NCBI RefSeq assembly: GCF_030270585.1 | Contig: NZ_BSYI01000016.1 | Location: 1-64,000 of the forward strand | DNA length: 64,000 bases | Source: Paralimibaculum aggregatum | GTDB taxonomy: Bacteria > Pseudomonadota > Alphaproteobacteria > Rhodobacterales > Rhodobacteraceae | Direction: 5' to 3' | Shown: positions 18,150 through 27,446 of the stretch, piece by piece | Layout of the letters: the number at the start of each line of letters is the position of its first letter | Position numbering within the stretch: the first letter of the stretch is position 1 | Made by a program: the position numbers and the translations under genes | The notes under the pieces: model-generated | The model's database searches: none | Told to the model about the DNA's origin: nothing | Seen by the model: the letters and a program-made list of their open reading frames with translations, nothing else

Positions 18150-18758
18150 TCAGCCTTCGCCGCGCAGCAGCCGCGCGCCGGGACCGTCCGGCCAGGCGAC
18201 CAGCCCCTGCCCCGCCACGCGGGCGCGGCCGAGCAGGATCCAAGGATCGTCCACGGAGCCGATCTCGCGATCCACCCGGAACCGCCCGGGATGCGCATCG
18301 GCCAGATCGCGCACCGTCAGCCCGCTCTCGAAGCGCCCGGCCAGCAGCCCCTCGGCCACCGCCATGGTGGAGGGCGCCTCGATCTGCTCCGCCCAGGCGG
18401 AAAGATCGGCATAGCCGCGGGTCGCGGGCTGCAGCGCGATGCTGCGCGGGCGCGCGATCCCGGCCCGGGTGAGGATCGCGAGCGCCCGGCTCGACGAGAT
18501 GAAGGTGTCGACCACATGGATGCCGTGGCTGAAATGCGCCTCCGCCACCACCGCCGCGCAATCGGCATGCACCGCCGCCATCAGCAGGAGATCCGCCTCT
18601 CCGGCCGCGATCCGGGCAAGCGCCGCGAAGAAGTCGTCGACCAGGCCCAGCCGCGCGCGCCCGGCCCCGTGAAAGGCGAGATAGCGCCGTGCCACCAGCG
18701 CGTGGTTGGTGCCCTCCGGCCCGAGGGTGAGGAGATGCGGCGCCTGCCTGCCCGTCAT
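18150..18758 (-). CDS. Prephenate-dehydratase-like domain protein
   Basis: 202 residues from ATG 18758, with GGAAGGG upstream. It begins LLTLGPEGTNHALVARRY, like the LGPEGT-S start of the prephenate dehydratase catalytic (periplasmic-binding-like) fold, and continues with DDFFAALARIAAGEADLLLM. It is shorter than a full PheA (about 280 residues) and has no ACT domain. The catalytic Thr-Arg-Arg region of true dehydratases is not seen. It may be a PDT-fold enzyme of the BacA kind or a binding protein. It is divergent from the TAXI-TRAP binding protein at 18899, so a shared control region and a role with that transported compound are possible. Confidence 0.65.
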   Translation of the reverse strand: MTGRQAPHLLTLGPEGTNHALVARRYLAFHGAGRARLGLVDDFFAALARIAAGEADLLLMAAVHADCAAVVAEAHFSHGIHVVDTFISSSRALAILTRAGIARPRSIALQPATRGYADLSAWAEQIEAPSTMAVAEGLLAGRFESGLTVRDLADAHPGRFRVDREIGSVDDPWILLGRARVAGQGLVAWPDGPGARLLRGEG

Positions 18759-18898
18759 GGCCGTTTCCCTTCCGCGGCATGCCCCGCGCGTCGGTTTGAG
18801 GTTTGTCAGACCGCGGGGGATGGGGCATAAGGCGCAGCCGTGACGGCCTCGTCCAGAGGCCGCGGGGAAAAACGCCACACCGAGGGAGGATTCGGGAG

Positions 18899-19858
18899 AT
18901 GACGCAGTTTTTCAGGGCGCTGGTCGCGGGGGCGATGGTTGCCGCAATCGGCGCCGGCTCGGCCATGGCCGAGACGCGGATCACCTACAAGTCCGCCAAG
19001 ACCGCCTCGTCCTACTACCAGATGGCGGTGCAGATCGCCGAGGCGATGAAGCAGGGCTCCGGCGGCGAGATCATCGTCACCGTCGAGGAGTCCCAGGGCT
19101 CGGTGCAGAACGTGATGGAGACGCGCGCCCGCGGCGGCGATTATGTCTTCACCACGCCCCCGGTGCTGGTGAAGCTCGCGCAGGGCGGCAAGGCGATGTT
19201 CGAGGGCAAGGGCAGCCCGAAATTCGACGAGATCCGCGCGCTCTTCCCGATCCCCTCGCTGACCATGCATTTCGTCGTGCGCGACGATGCCGGGATCGAG
19301 GATTTCGCCGGGCTCGAGGGCAAGAAGATCCTGATCGGCAAGGGCTCCTTCGGCGCGCGCGAGGGTGCGAAATACCTCGAGCTCTTCGGCCTCGAGGGCA
19401 AGGTGGAGCTGGTCGATGTCGAGCTCTCCAACGCCGTCGCCGCGCTGAAGAACGGCCAGATCGACGGTTTCGTCACCGCCGGCAGCTTCCCCGCGCCCAA
19501 CGTGATCGAGGCCGCCGCCTCGACCGGGGTCACGGTGCTCTCGCTCTCCGACGATCAGATCGCCGAGACCAAGCGCACCCGGCTGGTGATCCCTGCCGGC
19601 ACCTATGCCGGGCAGGAGGCGGACATCGTCACCACCTCGCTGCCGGTCGTCGCCTACACCACCACCGCGATGGACGACGAGACCGCCTATCAGCTCACCA
19701 GGACCTACTGGGAGCAGAAGGCCGCCATGGGCGAGGACTCCGCCTGGTGGAACGGGGTCGATGCCGGGCTGCTGCAGAACATCACCGGCAAGATCCACCC
19801 CGGCGCCGCGCGCTACTACGACGAGGCCGGCATCGCGCTGACCGACGCGCAGCGCTGA
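18899..19858 (+). CDS. TAXI family TRAP transporter solute-binding protein
   Basis: 319 residues from ATG 18899, with GGATTCGGGAG upstream. It has a signal peptide (ALVAGAMVAAIGAGSAMA). The mature protein follows the TAXI pattern: SSYYQMAVQIAEAMKQ, QGSVQNVMETRARGGDYVFT, and late in the chain TTSLPVVAYTTTAMDDETAY. It would capture an organic acid-like ligand in the periplasm for the fused permease at 21382. A homospermidine synthase gene sits between the two transporter parts, an unusual order. The ligand is unknown. Confidence 0.85.
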   Translation: MTQFFRALVAGAMVAAIGAGSAMAETRITYKSAKTASSYYQMAVQIAEAMKQGSGGEIIVTVEESQGSVQNVMETRARGGDYVFTTPPVLVKLAQGGKAMFEGKGSPKFDEIRALFPIPSLTMHFVVRDDAGIEDFAGLEGKKILIGKGSFGAREGAKYLELFGLEGKVELVDVELSNAVAALKNGQIDGFVTAGSFPAPNVIEAAASTGVTVLSLSDDQIAETKRTRLVIPAGTYAGQEADIVTTSLPVVAYTTTAMDDETAYQLTRTYWEQKAAMGEDSAWWNGVDAGLLQNITGKIHPGAARYYDEAGIALTDAQR

Positions 19859-19929
19859 TCCGGGCGCTCCCGCGGGCTGGCGCTGCGGCGCCGGCCTGCC
19901 ACGGTTCCTTCACGAAAACTGAACAATCC

Positions 19930-19958
19930 TTGGCCAATCCGCCGCGATGCGGGATAAT
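19930..19958 (+). promoter_or_regulatory. Candidate sigma-70-type promoter for hss
   Basis: TTGGCC (19930-19935) and GATAAT (19953-19958) are separated by 17 bp, 43 bp before the hss start at 20001. The gap after the TAXI binding protein (142 bp) is otherwise empty, so hss and the permease may be transcribed separately from the binding protein. Confidence 0.6.
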
Positions 19959-20000
19959 GCCTGTTGATTTTCAATGAACATGCATGTCGAGGAGAAACCC

Positions 20001-21395
20001 ATGACTGACGCCCGGATCAGGTTTGAAGGCAAGAGATTGCTCGTGCTGGGCTTCGGCAGCATCGCCGCTTCCATCCTTCCACTGCTGCAGCGCCACATCG
20101 CCATCGAGCCTGACCGCATGCTCATCATCTCCACCGACGAGCGCTATGCGGATATCCGGGAGACGCAGGGCATCCGCCACGAGGTGCGCCGGCTCACCCC
20201 CGGAAACTACCGGGAGATCCTGGGCGCACTGCTCGAGCCGGGAGACCTGCTGCTCAACCTCACCGGCGGGATCTCCTCGCTGGATCTCGTGCGCTTCTGC
20301 CTCGCACAGGGCATCCACTATCTCGACACCAGCAACGAGCGCTGGGAGCACGGCGCGGCCGACGACGACGCGGACGATTTCGCGCAGCACTGGTGCCGGC
20401 TGATCGGCGAGCGCGACCGCCTGCCCCAGGACGCCACCGCGCTCGTCAGCCACGGCGCCAATCCCGGCATCGTCAGCCATTTCGCCAAGCAGGCGGTGGA
20501 GAACATGGCGCGCGCCCGCGGCCTGCTGCCGGACCTGCCGCGCAGCCGCTGGAACTGGGGCCTGATGGCGCGCGAGCTCGGCATCAAGGCGATCCACATC
20601 TCCGAGCGCGACACCCAGGAGCCGAAGGTGGCGCCGCGGCGCTCGGAGTTCTTCAACACCTGGTCGGTCGAGGGCATGATCGAGGAGAGCGACAGCAATC
20701 CCTGCTTCGCCTGGGGCAGCCGCGAGCGGCCGCTCCGCGGCGCCGAGGTGCGCGAGGAGGCGGTCTCGGTGGTGGGCCAATTGCCGGGCCGGGCGCGCGA
20801 CTGTATGGTCCGCAGCTGGCTGCCGAGCTTCGGGGAATTCTTCGGTGCCGTGATCCCGCACGAGGAGACCTTCAGCATCGCCGAGCTCTTCACCCACGAG
20901 GCGGCGGATGGCGATGGGGGCGATGCCTTCGGCGCCCGCTACCAGCCGACCGTGATCTTCGCCTACCGCCCCTGCGATGCCGCATGGGAGGGGCTGCACT
21001 GTGCCCGCCGCGGCGCGCGCACCCGGCACAAGGTGATGATCGACGAGATCGCCCGCGGCGTCGACGAGCTCGGCGTCCTGCTGCTGCGACGCGGCTCGAA
21101 GCGGGTCTACTGGTATGGCTCCACCCTCGATGTCGACGCGGCGCGCGACCGGGTCGATTTCGCCAACGCCACCAGCCTGCAGGTGGCGGCCGGCGTGATC
21201 GGCGGCCTCGTCTGGCTGCTGGAGAACCCGCGCCGGGGCCTCGTCTCGGCGGAACATGCCGACCACCGCCGCGTCCTCGAGATCGCGCGCCCCTATCTGG
21301 GCGAGCTGCGCGGCGTCGAGGGGCACTGGCACGAGGCGCCGGAAACCTGGAACATGCGCGAACTTCTCGTCCCGGAGACACATGCACCCAACTAG
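20001..21395 (+). CDS. hss: Homospermidine synthase (saccharopine dehydrogenase-like)
   Basis: 464 residues from ATG 20001, which has GAGGAG 8 nt upstream; an in-frame ATG at 19974 is less well placed. The Rossmann start is RLLVLGFGSIAASILPLL, with HGANPGIVSHFAKQAVENMA and the acidic RYQPTVIFAYRPCDAAWEGL region as in bacterial homospermidine synthases of about 470-480 residues. The enzyme makes sym-homospermidine from putrescine (or spermidine plus putrescine) using NAD in the cytoplasm. Its stop overlaps the TRAP permease start by 14 bp, so the two are translationally coupled, and a polyamine-related ligand for the transporter is worth considering. Confidence 0.85.
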   Translation: MTDARIRFEGKRLLVLGFGSIAASILPLLQRHIAIEPDRMLIISTDERYADIRETQGIRHEVRRLTPGNYREILGALLEPGDLLLNLTGGISSLDLVRFCLAQGIHYLDTSNERWEHGAADDDADDFAQHWCRLIGERDRLPQDATALVSHGANPGIVSHFAKQAVENMARARGLLPDLPRSRWNWGLMARELGIKAIHISERDTQEPKVAPRRSEFFNTWSVEGMIEESDSNPCFAWGSRERPLRGAEVREEAVSVVGQLPGRARDCMVRSWLPSFGEFFGAVIPHEETFSIAELFTHEAADGDGGDAFGARYQPTVIFAYRPCDAAWEGLHCARRGARTRHKVMIDEIARGVDELGVLLLRRGSKRVYWYGSTLDVDAARDRVDFANATSLQVAAGVIGGLVWLLENPRRGLVSAEHADHRRVLEIARPYLGELRGVEGHWHEAPETWNMRELLVPETHAPN

Positions 21396-23226
21396 CCCCG
21401 CCGAGCCGGGCCGCCGCGGCGACCCCGCCCCGGCCGCCCCGCTCCGCCCCGGCCTCTCGCCGAGCGCCGGCCGTCTCGCCCTCGCCGCCCTCGGGCTGGC
21501 GGTGATCGTGTTCCATCTCGGCCTGATCTTCTGGGGCCTGGTGCCCAACCTGGTGGCGCGCCCGCTGCACATGGCGCTGGCGCTGCCCTGGGTGCTGGTC
21601 TTCGCGGCCCGGACCCCGCTCGGCCGCGGCTCGGGCGCCGCGCTCGCCGCCCTCGGCATCGGCGGCTGCCTCTGGATCGCCTGGCATCACGGGATGCTGG
21701 CCGACCAGTACGGCTTCCTCGAGAGCGATTTCCAGATCGCGCTGGCGGCGGTGCTGCTGCTGGTGGTGCTGGAGGCGGCGCGCCGGGCGATCGGCTGGCC
21801 GCTGCCGCTGATCGCCGCGCTGGCGCTGGCCTACGGGCTCTGGGGGCATCACATCCCCGGCGAGTTCGGGCATTCCGGCACGCCGCTCGGCTCCTTCCTC
21901 GGCACGCTGGTGATCGCCGAGGGCGGGCTCTGGGGCAGCCTCACCGGCGTCTCGGTGAGCGTGGTGGCGATCTTCGTGATCTTCGGCGCGGTGCTGAATG
22001 CCGGCGAGGCCGGACAGGGCTTCATGAACATCGCCGCCGCCGCGGCCGGGCGGCTGAAGGGCGGCGCGGCCAAGGTCTCGGTGCTGTCCTCGGCGCTGTT
22101 CGGCTCGATCTCCGGCTCGGCCTCGGCCAATGTCGCCTCCACCGGCGCGATCACCCTGCCGGCGATGACCCGGCTCGGCTATCCGCGCCCGCTGGCCGGC
22201 GCGGTCGAGGCGGTGGCCTCCTCGGGCGGGCAGATCATGCCGCCGCTGATGGGCGCCGGGGCCTTCGTGATGGTCGAGCTGACCGGCGTGCCCTATACCG
22301 GCGTGATGGCGGCGGCGCTGCTGCCGGCGCTGCTCTATTTCTTCGCCGTCTGGATCGGCATCAACGCCTTCGCCAGCCGCTACGACCTGCCGCCCATCGC
22401 GGCCGAGGACAAGCCGAGCGGGCGCGACGTCGCCATCACCTCGGCCTTCTTCCTGATCCCCTTCACGGTGCTGATGTGGGCGATGCTGGGCGCCGGGGTC
22501 ACGCCGCAATATGCCGCCTGCCTGGCGATCCTGGCCGGTGCGCTGCTGCTGCCGGTGGACGCGAGGCTGAGCCTCGACCTGGCGCGCACCGCGGCGCGGC
22601 TGGAGAACGCCTGCCTCACGGCGGGCCGCCAGGTGGCGATGATCGCCGCGATCATCCTCTGCGCCTCCATCGTGATCGGCGTGCTCGGCATCACCGGGCT
22701 CGGCGTCAAGATCACCTCGCTGATCCTCTCCGGCTCGGGCGGGATGCTCTGGCCCTCGCTGCTGCTGACCGCGCTGGCCTGCCTCGTGCTCGGCATGGAG
22801 GTGCCGACCACGGCGGCCTATGTGATCTGCGTCTCGGTGGCCGGGCCGGCGCTCACCAGCCTCGGGCTCGAGCCGCTGCAGGCGCATCTCTTCGTCTTCT
22901 GGTTCGCGCTGCTCAGCACCATCACGCCGCCGGTCTGCGGCGCGGTGTTCATCGCCGCCGGCATGGTCGGGGAGAACTGGCTGAAGGTGGCGGGGCACGC
23001 CATGGCGCTCGGCGTCGGGCTCTATGTGATCCCGCTCGCCATGGTGGCCAATCCGGACGTGATCCGCCTCGCCGACGGCGCGCTGCCGGCGCTCCTGGCC
23101 GCGGCCAAGATCGCGTTCGGCCTCGCCGGCATCTCCTACGGGCTGATCGGCGCGGCGCGGCTGCCGGTCAGGGCCGCCATGGTGGCGGCCGGCGTGGCCT
23201 GCATCCTGGTGCCGATCGGAGGCTGA
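21382..23226 (+). CDS. TAXI-type TRAP transporter, fused small and large permease
   Basis: 614 residues from ATG 21382, overlapping the end of hss by 14 bp. About 16-18 hydrophobic segments are visible. The first few correspond to the small (DctQ-like) subunit, and the rest to DctM, with the signatures SVLSSALFGSISGSASANVASTGAITLPAM, split by the Gly/Ser-rich loop, and VASSGGQIMPPLMGAGAF. Such fused inner-membrane permeases use the sodium gradient with TAXI binding proteins, here the one at 18899. Three bases after its stop begins a LysR gene, so regulator and transporter form one unit. Confidence 0.9.
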   Translation: MHPTSPAEPGRRGDPAPAAPLRPGLSPSAGRLALAALGLAVIVFHLGLIFWGLVPNLVARPLHMALALPWVLVFAARTPLGRGSGAALAALGIGGCLWIAWHHGMLADQYGFLESDFQIALAAVLLLVVLEAARRAIGWPLPLIAALALAYGLWGHHIPGEFGHSGTPLGSFLGTLVIAEGGLWGSLTGVSVSVVAIFVIFGAVLNAGEAGQGFMNIAAAAAGRLKGGAAKVSVLSSALFGSISGSASANVASTGAITLPAMTRLGYPRPLAGAVEAVASSGGQIMPPLMGAGAFVMVELTGVPYTGVMAAALLPALLYFFAVWIGINAFASRYDLPPIAAEDKPSGRDVAITSAFFLIPFTVLMWAMLGAGVTPQYAACLAILAGALLLPVDARLSLDLARTAARLENACLTAGRQVAMIAAIILCASIVIGVLGITGLGVKITSLILSGSGGMLWPSLLLTALACLVLGMEVPTTAAYVICVSVAGPALTSLGLEPLQAHLFVFWFALLSTITPPVCGAVFIAAGMVGENWLKVAGHAMALGVGLYVIPLAMVANPDVIRLADGALPALLAAAKIAFGLAGISYGLIGAARLPVRAAMVAAGVACILVPIGG

Positions 23227-23229
23227 GGC

Positions 23230-24129
23230 ATGGACCGGCTCGCCGCGATGAGGGCCTTCTGCCGGATCGTGGAGCGCCGGAACATGGCCCGCGCGGCGGA
23301 GGATCTCGGCGTCTCGCCGGCGCTGCTGAGCCGCGAGCTCAAGCTCCTCGAGGCCAGCCTCGGATGCACCCTGATCGCGCGCACCACGCGGACCATGTCG
23401 CTCACCGGGCATGGCCGGATCTACTACGAGGAGGCGCTGCGCATCCTCGCGGATGTCGAGCGGGTGGAGGCGCGGATGCGCGCCGGGGCGGGCCGGGTGC
23501 AGGGCATGCTGCGGGTGAACGCGCCGCATTCCTTCGGCACCGAGGTGCTCTCGCCGCTGCTGCCGGGCTTCCTCGCGCGCCACCCGGAGCTCGAACTGAC
23601 GCTGTCCTTCGACGATCACGTGATCGACATGGTGGAGGGCGGCTACGACCTCTCGATCCGGATCCGCCCCGGCCTGCCGGATTCCGGCCTCGTCGCGCGC
23701 CGCATCGCGCCGGTGCGCCAGCGGCTCTTCGCGGCGCCGGCCTATCTGGAGCGGCGTGGCACCCCCGGGGCGCCGGCCGATCTGGCGCAGCATGCGGCGC
23801 TCGCCTACGAGCATTCCGAGGCCGCCGGCGCCTGGCAGCTCTCCGGCCCCGGCGGCAGCGAGACCGTGGCGATCGCGCCGCGGCTCCGCCTCGGCAGCAG
23901 CCTGGTGCTGCGCGACATGCTGATCGCCGGCGAGGGCATCGGCACCTTGCCGGATTTCCTCTCCGATGGCGCCGAGGCCGAGGGCCGCCTTGTCCGCGTG
24001 CTGCCGGGCTGGGAACTGCCCGAGCGCCAGGTCTTCGCCGTCACCGCCTCGCGGCTCGGGGCGGATGCGCGCACGCTCGCCTTCATCGACCATCTGACCG
24101 AGGCGCTCCGCGGGCATTCTTCAGCCTGA
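23230..24129 (+). CDS. LysR family transcriptional regulator
   Basis: 299 residues from ATG 23230. The N-terminal winged helix-turn-helix is clear (AAMRAFCRIVERRNMARAAEDLGVS, split around LSRELKLLEASLGCTL), followed by a LysR co-inducer domain with LTLSFDDHVIDMVEGGYDL. It is of the common 'AaeR/DsdC-like' short type. It is co-oriented with and 3 bp after the TRAP permease rather than divergent from a target. It may regulate the upstream transport operon or the wrbA gene 93 bp downstream. The ligand is unknown. Confidence 0.9.
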   Translation: MDRLAAMRAFCRIVERRNMARAAEDLGVSPALLSRELKLLEASLGCTLIARTTRTMSLTGHGRIYYEEALRILADVERVEARMRAGAGRVQGMLRVNAPHSFGTEVLSPLLPGFLARHPELELTLSFDDHVIDMVEGGYDLSIRIRPGLPDSGLVARRIAPVRQRLFAAPAYLERRGTPGAPADLAQHAALAYEHSEAAGAWQLSGPGGSETVAIAPRLRLGSSLVLRDMLIAGEGIGTLPDFLSDGAEAEGRLVRVLPGWELPERQVFAVTASRLGADARTLAFIDHLTEALRGHSSA

Positions 24130-24222
24130 GTAAATAATGCCTTGATCCGCGGCCGGTTATTCCGCCCCGGCGCCGCCCCCATCCTCCTGCCAGCAACCAT
24201 TGTCCAGCAGGAGACCCCGCCG

Positions 24223-24867
24223 ATGACCACGAAGATCCTCGTTCTCTACTATTCGAGCTATGGCCATGTCCGCGCGATGGCCGAGGCCGAGGCCGAGGGC
24301 GCCCGCAGCGTCGCCGGCACCGCCGTCGATCTGCGCCGGGTGCCCGAAACCGTGCCGGAGGATGTCCGCGCCGCCGCCGGCTACCGGGCGGACCCGACGC
24401 CGGAGGCCCGCGTCGCCGATCTGCCGGGCTATGACGCCATCATCCTCGGCACCCCGACGCGCTTCGGCAACATGGCGGCGCAGATGAAGAGCTTCCTCGA
24501 CCAGGCCGGCGGGCTCTGGGCGAGGAACGCGCTCGTCGGCAAGATCGGCGCGGTGTTCACCTCGACCGGCTCGCAGCATGGCGGCCACGAGGCGGCGCTG
24601 CTCTCGACCCAGATCCCGCTCCTGCATTTCGGGATGATGGTGGTGGGCCTGCCCTACAGCTTCGCCGGGCAGCTCGGCATGGAGGAGATCCTCGGCGGCT
24701 CGCCCTATGGCGCCGGGACCGTCGCCGGCCCCGATGGCAGCCGGCAGCCCTCCGCGGCGGACCTGGCCGGCGCGCGCTTCCAGGGCCGGCATGTCGCCGG
24801 GCTCGCGGCGCGGCTGGCGGCGGGCGCGGCACGGCGGCAACCTGCGCATGAGGAGGCCGCGGCATGA
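24223..24867 (+). CDS. wrbA: NAD(P)H:quinone oxidoreductase, WrbA type
   Basis: 214 residues from ATG 24223, with AGGAG upstream. It has the flavodoxin-fold FMN site [37 protein letters not shown] and the WrbA-typical [17 protein letters not shown]. WrbA tetramers carry out two-electron reduction of quinones in the cytoplasm, limiting semiquinone stress. It is slightly longer than the usual 198-200 residues, with a C-terminal Ala/Arg-rich tail. Its stop overlaps the next start (ATGA), coupling it to a DMT-family exporter, a layout often seen downstream of LysR regulators responding to quinones or aromatics. Confidence 0.92.
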   Translation: MTTKILVLYYSSYGHVRAMAEAEAEGARSVAGTAVDLRRVPETVPEDVRAAAGYRADPTPEARVADLPGYDAIILGTPTRFGNMAAQMKSFLDQAGGLWARNALVGKIGAVFTSTGSQHGGHEAALLSTQIPLLHFGMMVVGLPYSFAGQLGMEEILGGSPYGAGTVAGPDGSRQPSAADLAGARFQGRHVAGLAARLAAGAARRQPAHEEAAA

Positions 24868-25763
24868 CCCGCACGGCCGACATCCTGCTGACCGCGCTGG
24901 CCCCGGCGATCTGGGGCAGCACCTACTATGTCACCACCGAGTTCCTGCCGCAGGGCCATCCGCTCACCCTCGCGGTGCTGCGGGCGCTGCCGGCGGGGCT
25001 GCTGCTGCTGGCGCTGGTGCGGCGGCTGCCGGAGCGCGCCTGGCTCGGGCGGGTGGCCCTGCTCGGCGCCTTCAACTTCGCGATCTTCTGGGCGCTGCTC
25101 TTCGTCGCGGCCTATCGCCTGCCCGGCGGCGTCGCGGCAACGCTGGGGGCGACCCAGGCGCTCGTGGTGATCCTGCTGGCGCGGGGGCTGCTCGGCACGC
25201 CGGTGCGCGCCGCGGCGGTGCTGGCGGCGGCGGGCGGCGTCGGCGGCGTTGCGCTGATGGTGCTGGGGCCGGCGGCGGCGCTCGATCCGGCCGGGCTCGC
25301 GGCCGGGCTCGGCGGCGCGGTCTCGATGGCGGCGGGCACCGTGCTCAGCCGGAAATGGCAGCCGCCGGTGCCGCCGCTCACCTTCACCGCCTGGCAGCTC
25401 ACCGCGGGCGGGCTGCTGCTGCTGCCGGCGGCGCTCATCGTCGAGCCGCCGCTGCCGCCGCTCTCCGGCGCCAATCTCGGCGGCATCCTCTATCTCGGGC
25501 TGATCGGCGCGGCGGCGACCTACGCGCTCTGGTTCCGCGGGGTCGCCCGGATCGAGCCCTCCGCGGTGGCGATGCTCGGCATGATGAGCCCGCTGACGGC
25601 GGTGCTGCTTGGCTGGGCGCTGCTCGGCCAGGGGCTGAGCCCGCTGCAGACGCTGGGAGCGGCCGTCGTGCTCGGCGCGACCTGGGCCGGGCAGCGCGCG
25701 GCGCGGCGGCCCCGGCCGTCCCCCCGCGCCCCGGTTCCATCGCTCCGCCGGCTGGCTGGATAA
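24864..25763 (+). CDS. EamA/DMT family transporter
   Basis: 299 residues starting in a 4-bp ATGA overlap with wrbA. Ten hydrophobic helices in two EamA repeats are visible, the first starting at the N-terminus with [18 protein letters not shown] and the second around [12 protein letters not shown]. This matches RhaT/YdcZ-like drug/metabolite exporters in the inner membrane. Tight coupling to wrbA suggests export of a metabolite or toxic compound linked to quinone stress. The substrate cannot be read from the sequence. Confidence 0.88.
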   Translation: MTRTADILLTALAPAIWGSTYYVTTEFLPQGHPLTLAVLRALPAGLLLLALVRRLPERAWLGRVALLGAFNFAIFWALLFVAAYRLPGGVAATLGATQALVVILLARGLLGTPVRAAAVLAAAGGVGGVALMVLGPAAALDPAGLAAGLGGAVSMAAGTVLSRKWQPPVPPLTFTAWQLTAGGLLLLPAALIVEPPLPPLSGANLGGILYLGLIGAAATYALWFRGVARIEPSAVAMLGMMSPLTAVLLGWALLGQGLSPLQTLGAAVVLGATWAGQRAARRPRPSPRAPVPSLRRLAG

Positions 25764-25770
25764 GACCAGT

Positions 25771-25876
25771 TTCGGACCAAACGGCCGAAATGCGCCGCTC
25801 CGGTCCCGACCGATCATTGAGCATGGGCGCCGTATTTCGGACCAATAACGAGCCAATCCCGCCCCATTCGGACCAA
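25771..25876. promoter_or_regulatory. Three identical 10-bp direct repeats upstream of the Liv operon
   Basis: TTCGGACCAA occurs at 25771-25780, 25836-25845 and 25867-25876. Start-to-start spacing is 65 and 31 bp, close to six and three helical turns, so the sites would face the same side of the DNA. They lie 130-236 bp before the binding-protein start, as expected for a multi-site activator or repressor. A weak sigma-54-like element, TGGTGC-N5-TCGC, follows at 25910-25924. Confidence 0.65.
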
Positions 25877-26006
25877 TTTCCGAATCATGGCGCAGGATTG
25901 GCTTCCTTATGGTGCAGGTTTCGCTTAGCCTGATTCACGGAATCAAGAGAAGCGCAGGCCTGCATGCACGCAGGTGACAAGGCGCACAGCCAGCAGAGAG
26001 GGAATC

Positions 26007-27338
26007 ATGAATTTTCGCAAGCTGAGCCGACGGGACTTCTTCACGGCCTCCTCCATCGCCGTTGCCGCGGCAGCGGCGGCGAGCGCCGGGCGGTCCTTCG
26101 AGGTCCCGAGCCTGATCGGCAGCGCCCATGCCGCCACCGAGGCGACCGGCGACCCGATCCATATCGGCTTTCTCGCGGCGCTCTCGGGGCCGGATGCCGG
26201 CTGGGGCCTGCCGGGGCTGACCGGCAACCAGATCTTCATCGACCGGGTCAATGCCGAGGGCGGGCTCAAGGTCGGCGACAAGCGCCACCCCCTCAAGATG
26301 TTCGCCTTCGACGACGAGGCCACCGGCAGCAAGGCGCTGCAGGGCGCCAAGCAGCTCGTGCTGGAGAACGACGTCAAGTTCATCAGCGCCATCGGCGGCA
26401 ACCCGGCGGATGCGACGCACCCCTTCCTCAGCAAGATGAAGGTGGTCTATGCCAGCCTGATCTCCACCGACATCAAGCCGGACCGGCCCTATCTGATCGC
26501 CGGCGGCGACGTGACCCCGCGCATCGACATGCTGCGGCCGTTCTACCACCGCTTCGTCAACCCCAACCTGCATCGCTGGGCGGTGATCTCGCAGGACGAC
26601 ACGATCGGCCTCACCTCGCAGGCCTGGGAGGTCGGCTCGGCGCTCTCGGATGGCTGGGACGTGGTCTATGACGAGCACTACGCCATCGAGACCACCGATT
26701 TCGCCCCCGTCGTCACCGCGGTGCTGGCGACCAAGCCGGATGTGGTGAGCCTCAACCTCTCCTATCCCACCTTCGTGGTGCAGATCATCGAGCAGCTCTA
26801 CCTGCAGGGCTACAAGGGCCTGATCTCGGCCAACTATCTCGACACCGAGTCGATCCTGCAGAAGGTGCCGGTGGAGTATCTCGAGGGCGCGACCGACAGC
26901 TTCCCGCTGTTCGACGACCCGTGGTGGGGCTCGCCCTCCTGGCAGGAGAACTTCATCACCGAATGGAACGCCCGCTACGGCCCCGGCGCGCCGGAGGACG
27001 TGCATCGCCAGATCACCGGCATCGACTGGGACCACGTGATCACGCTGAAGGTCTGGGCCGAGGGCGTGACGCTGGCCGGCACCGTCGATCCGGATGCCGT
27101 GCTGGAGACGATGCGCAAGCAGGACTCGATCCCCTCGATCCTCGGCCCGGCAACCATGCGCGGCAAGGACATGTGGGGCATCGACAACATGATCTCCCCG
27201 CCGATCCCGATCAACGAGGTGCGCAGCGGCACCAAGCGGGTGCAGGCGCAGATCCGCTTCGAGGACTGGTTCGAGACGCGCAAGGAGCAGATCATCAAGG
27301 TCGTGCGCGACAAGGGGCAGATGTTCGACCAGCGCTGA
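26007..27338 (+). CDS. Liv-type ABC transporter substrate-binding protein (Tat-exported)
   Basis: 443 residues from ATG 26007, with GAGAGGGA upstream. The N-terminus has a twin-arginine signal (KLSRRDFFTASSIAVAAAAA), so it is probably exported folded. The mature part is a Leu/Ile/Val-type periplasmic-binding protein (DPIHIGFLAALSGPDAG, VNAEGGLKVG, FAFDDEATGSKA). It heads a complete five-gene importer (binding protein, LivH, LivM, LivG, LivF) that ends just before the prm regulatory region. Such proteins bind branched amino acids, amides, urea or aromatic acids; the ligand cannot be inferred from residues alone. Proximity to the monooxygenase locus may be functional or chance. Confidence 0.85.
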   Translation: MNFRKLSRRDFFTASSIAVAAAAAASAGRSFEVPSLIGSAHAATEATGDPIHIGFLAALSGPDAGWGLPGLTGNQIFIDRVNAEGGLKVGDKRHPLKMFAFDDEATGSKALQGAKQLVLENDVKFISAIGGNPADATHPFLSKMKVVYASLISTDIKPDRPYLIAGGDVTPRIDMLRPFYHRFVNPNLHRWAVISQDDTIGLTSQAWEVGSALSDGWDVVYDEHYAIETTDFAPVVTAVLATKPDVVSLNLSYPTFVVQIIEQLYLQGYKGLISANYLDTESILQKVPVEYLEGATDSFPLFDDPWWGSPSWQENFITEWNARYGPGAPEDVHRQITGIDWDHVITLKVWAEGVTLAGTVDPDAVLETMRKQDSIPSILGPATMRGKDMWGIDNMISPPIPINEVRSGTKRVQAQIRFEDWFETRKEQIIKVVRDKGQMFDQR

Positions 27339-27366
27339 GGCGCGGCAGGGATCGCAGGGCGGAGCT

Positions 27367-27383
27367 CCGGGCCGGTGGCCCGG
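27367..27383 (+). other. Intercistronic hairpin after the binding-protein gene
   Basis: CCGGGCC-GGT-GGCCCGG gives a 7-bp perfect stem 29 bp past the binding-protein stop and 64 bp before livH. Such hairpins often protect the upstream message and let binding protein exceed permease. Confidence 0.5.
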
Positions 27384-27446
27384 GGCCGGCCGCCTTGACC
27401 CGAATTTCGACCTTCCGATGATCCGACACCTGGAGACGCGAACCCC

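Noticed and set aside
16759-18414. 551-codon plus-strand frame and its relatives in the repeat region
   Set aside because: The frame crosses repeat copies that shift phase by 236 bp and has no codon bias or start signal; the other frames there are similar artefacts.
20890-24117. 1075-codon minus-strand frame across the TRAP permease and LysR genes
   Set aside because: Rich in Arg, Gly, His and Gln with no domain; the opposite strand has two clear genes with conserved motifs.
25910-25924. Sigma-54 promoter of the Liv operon
   Set aside because: TGGTGC-N5-TCGC keeps GG and GC but differs at three other positions; in GC-rich DNA such matches are expected by chance.
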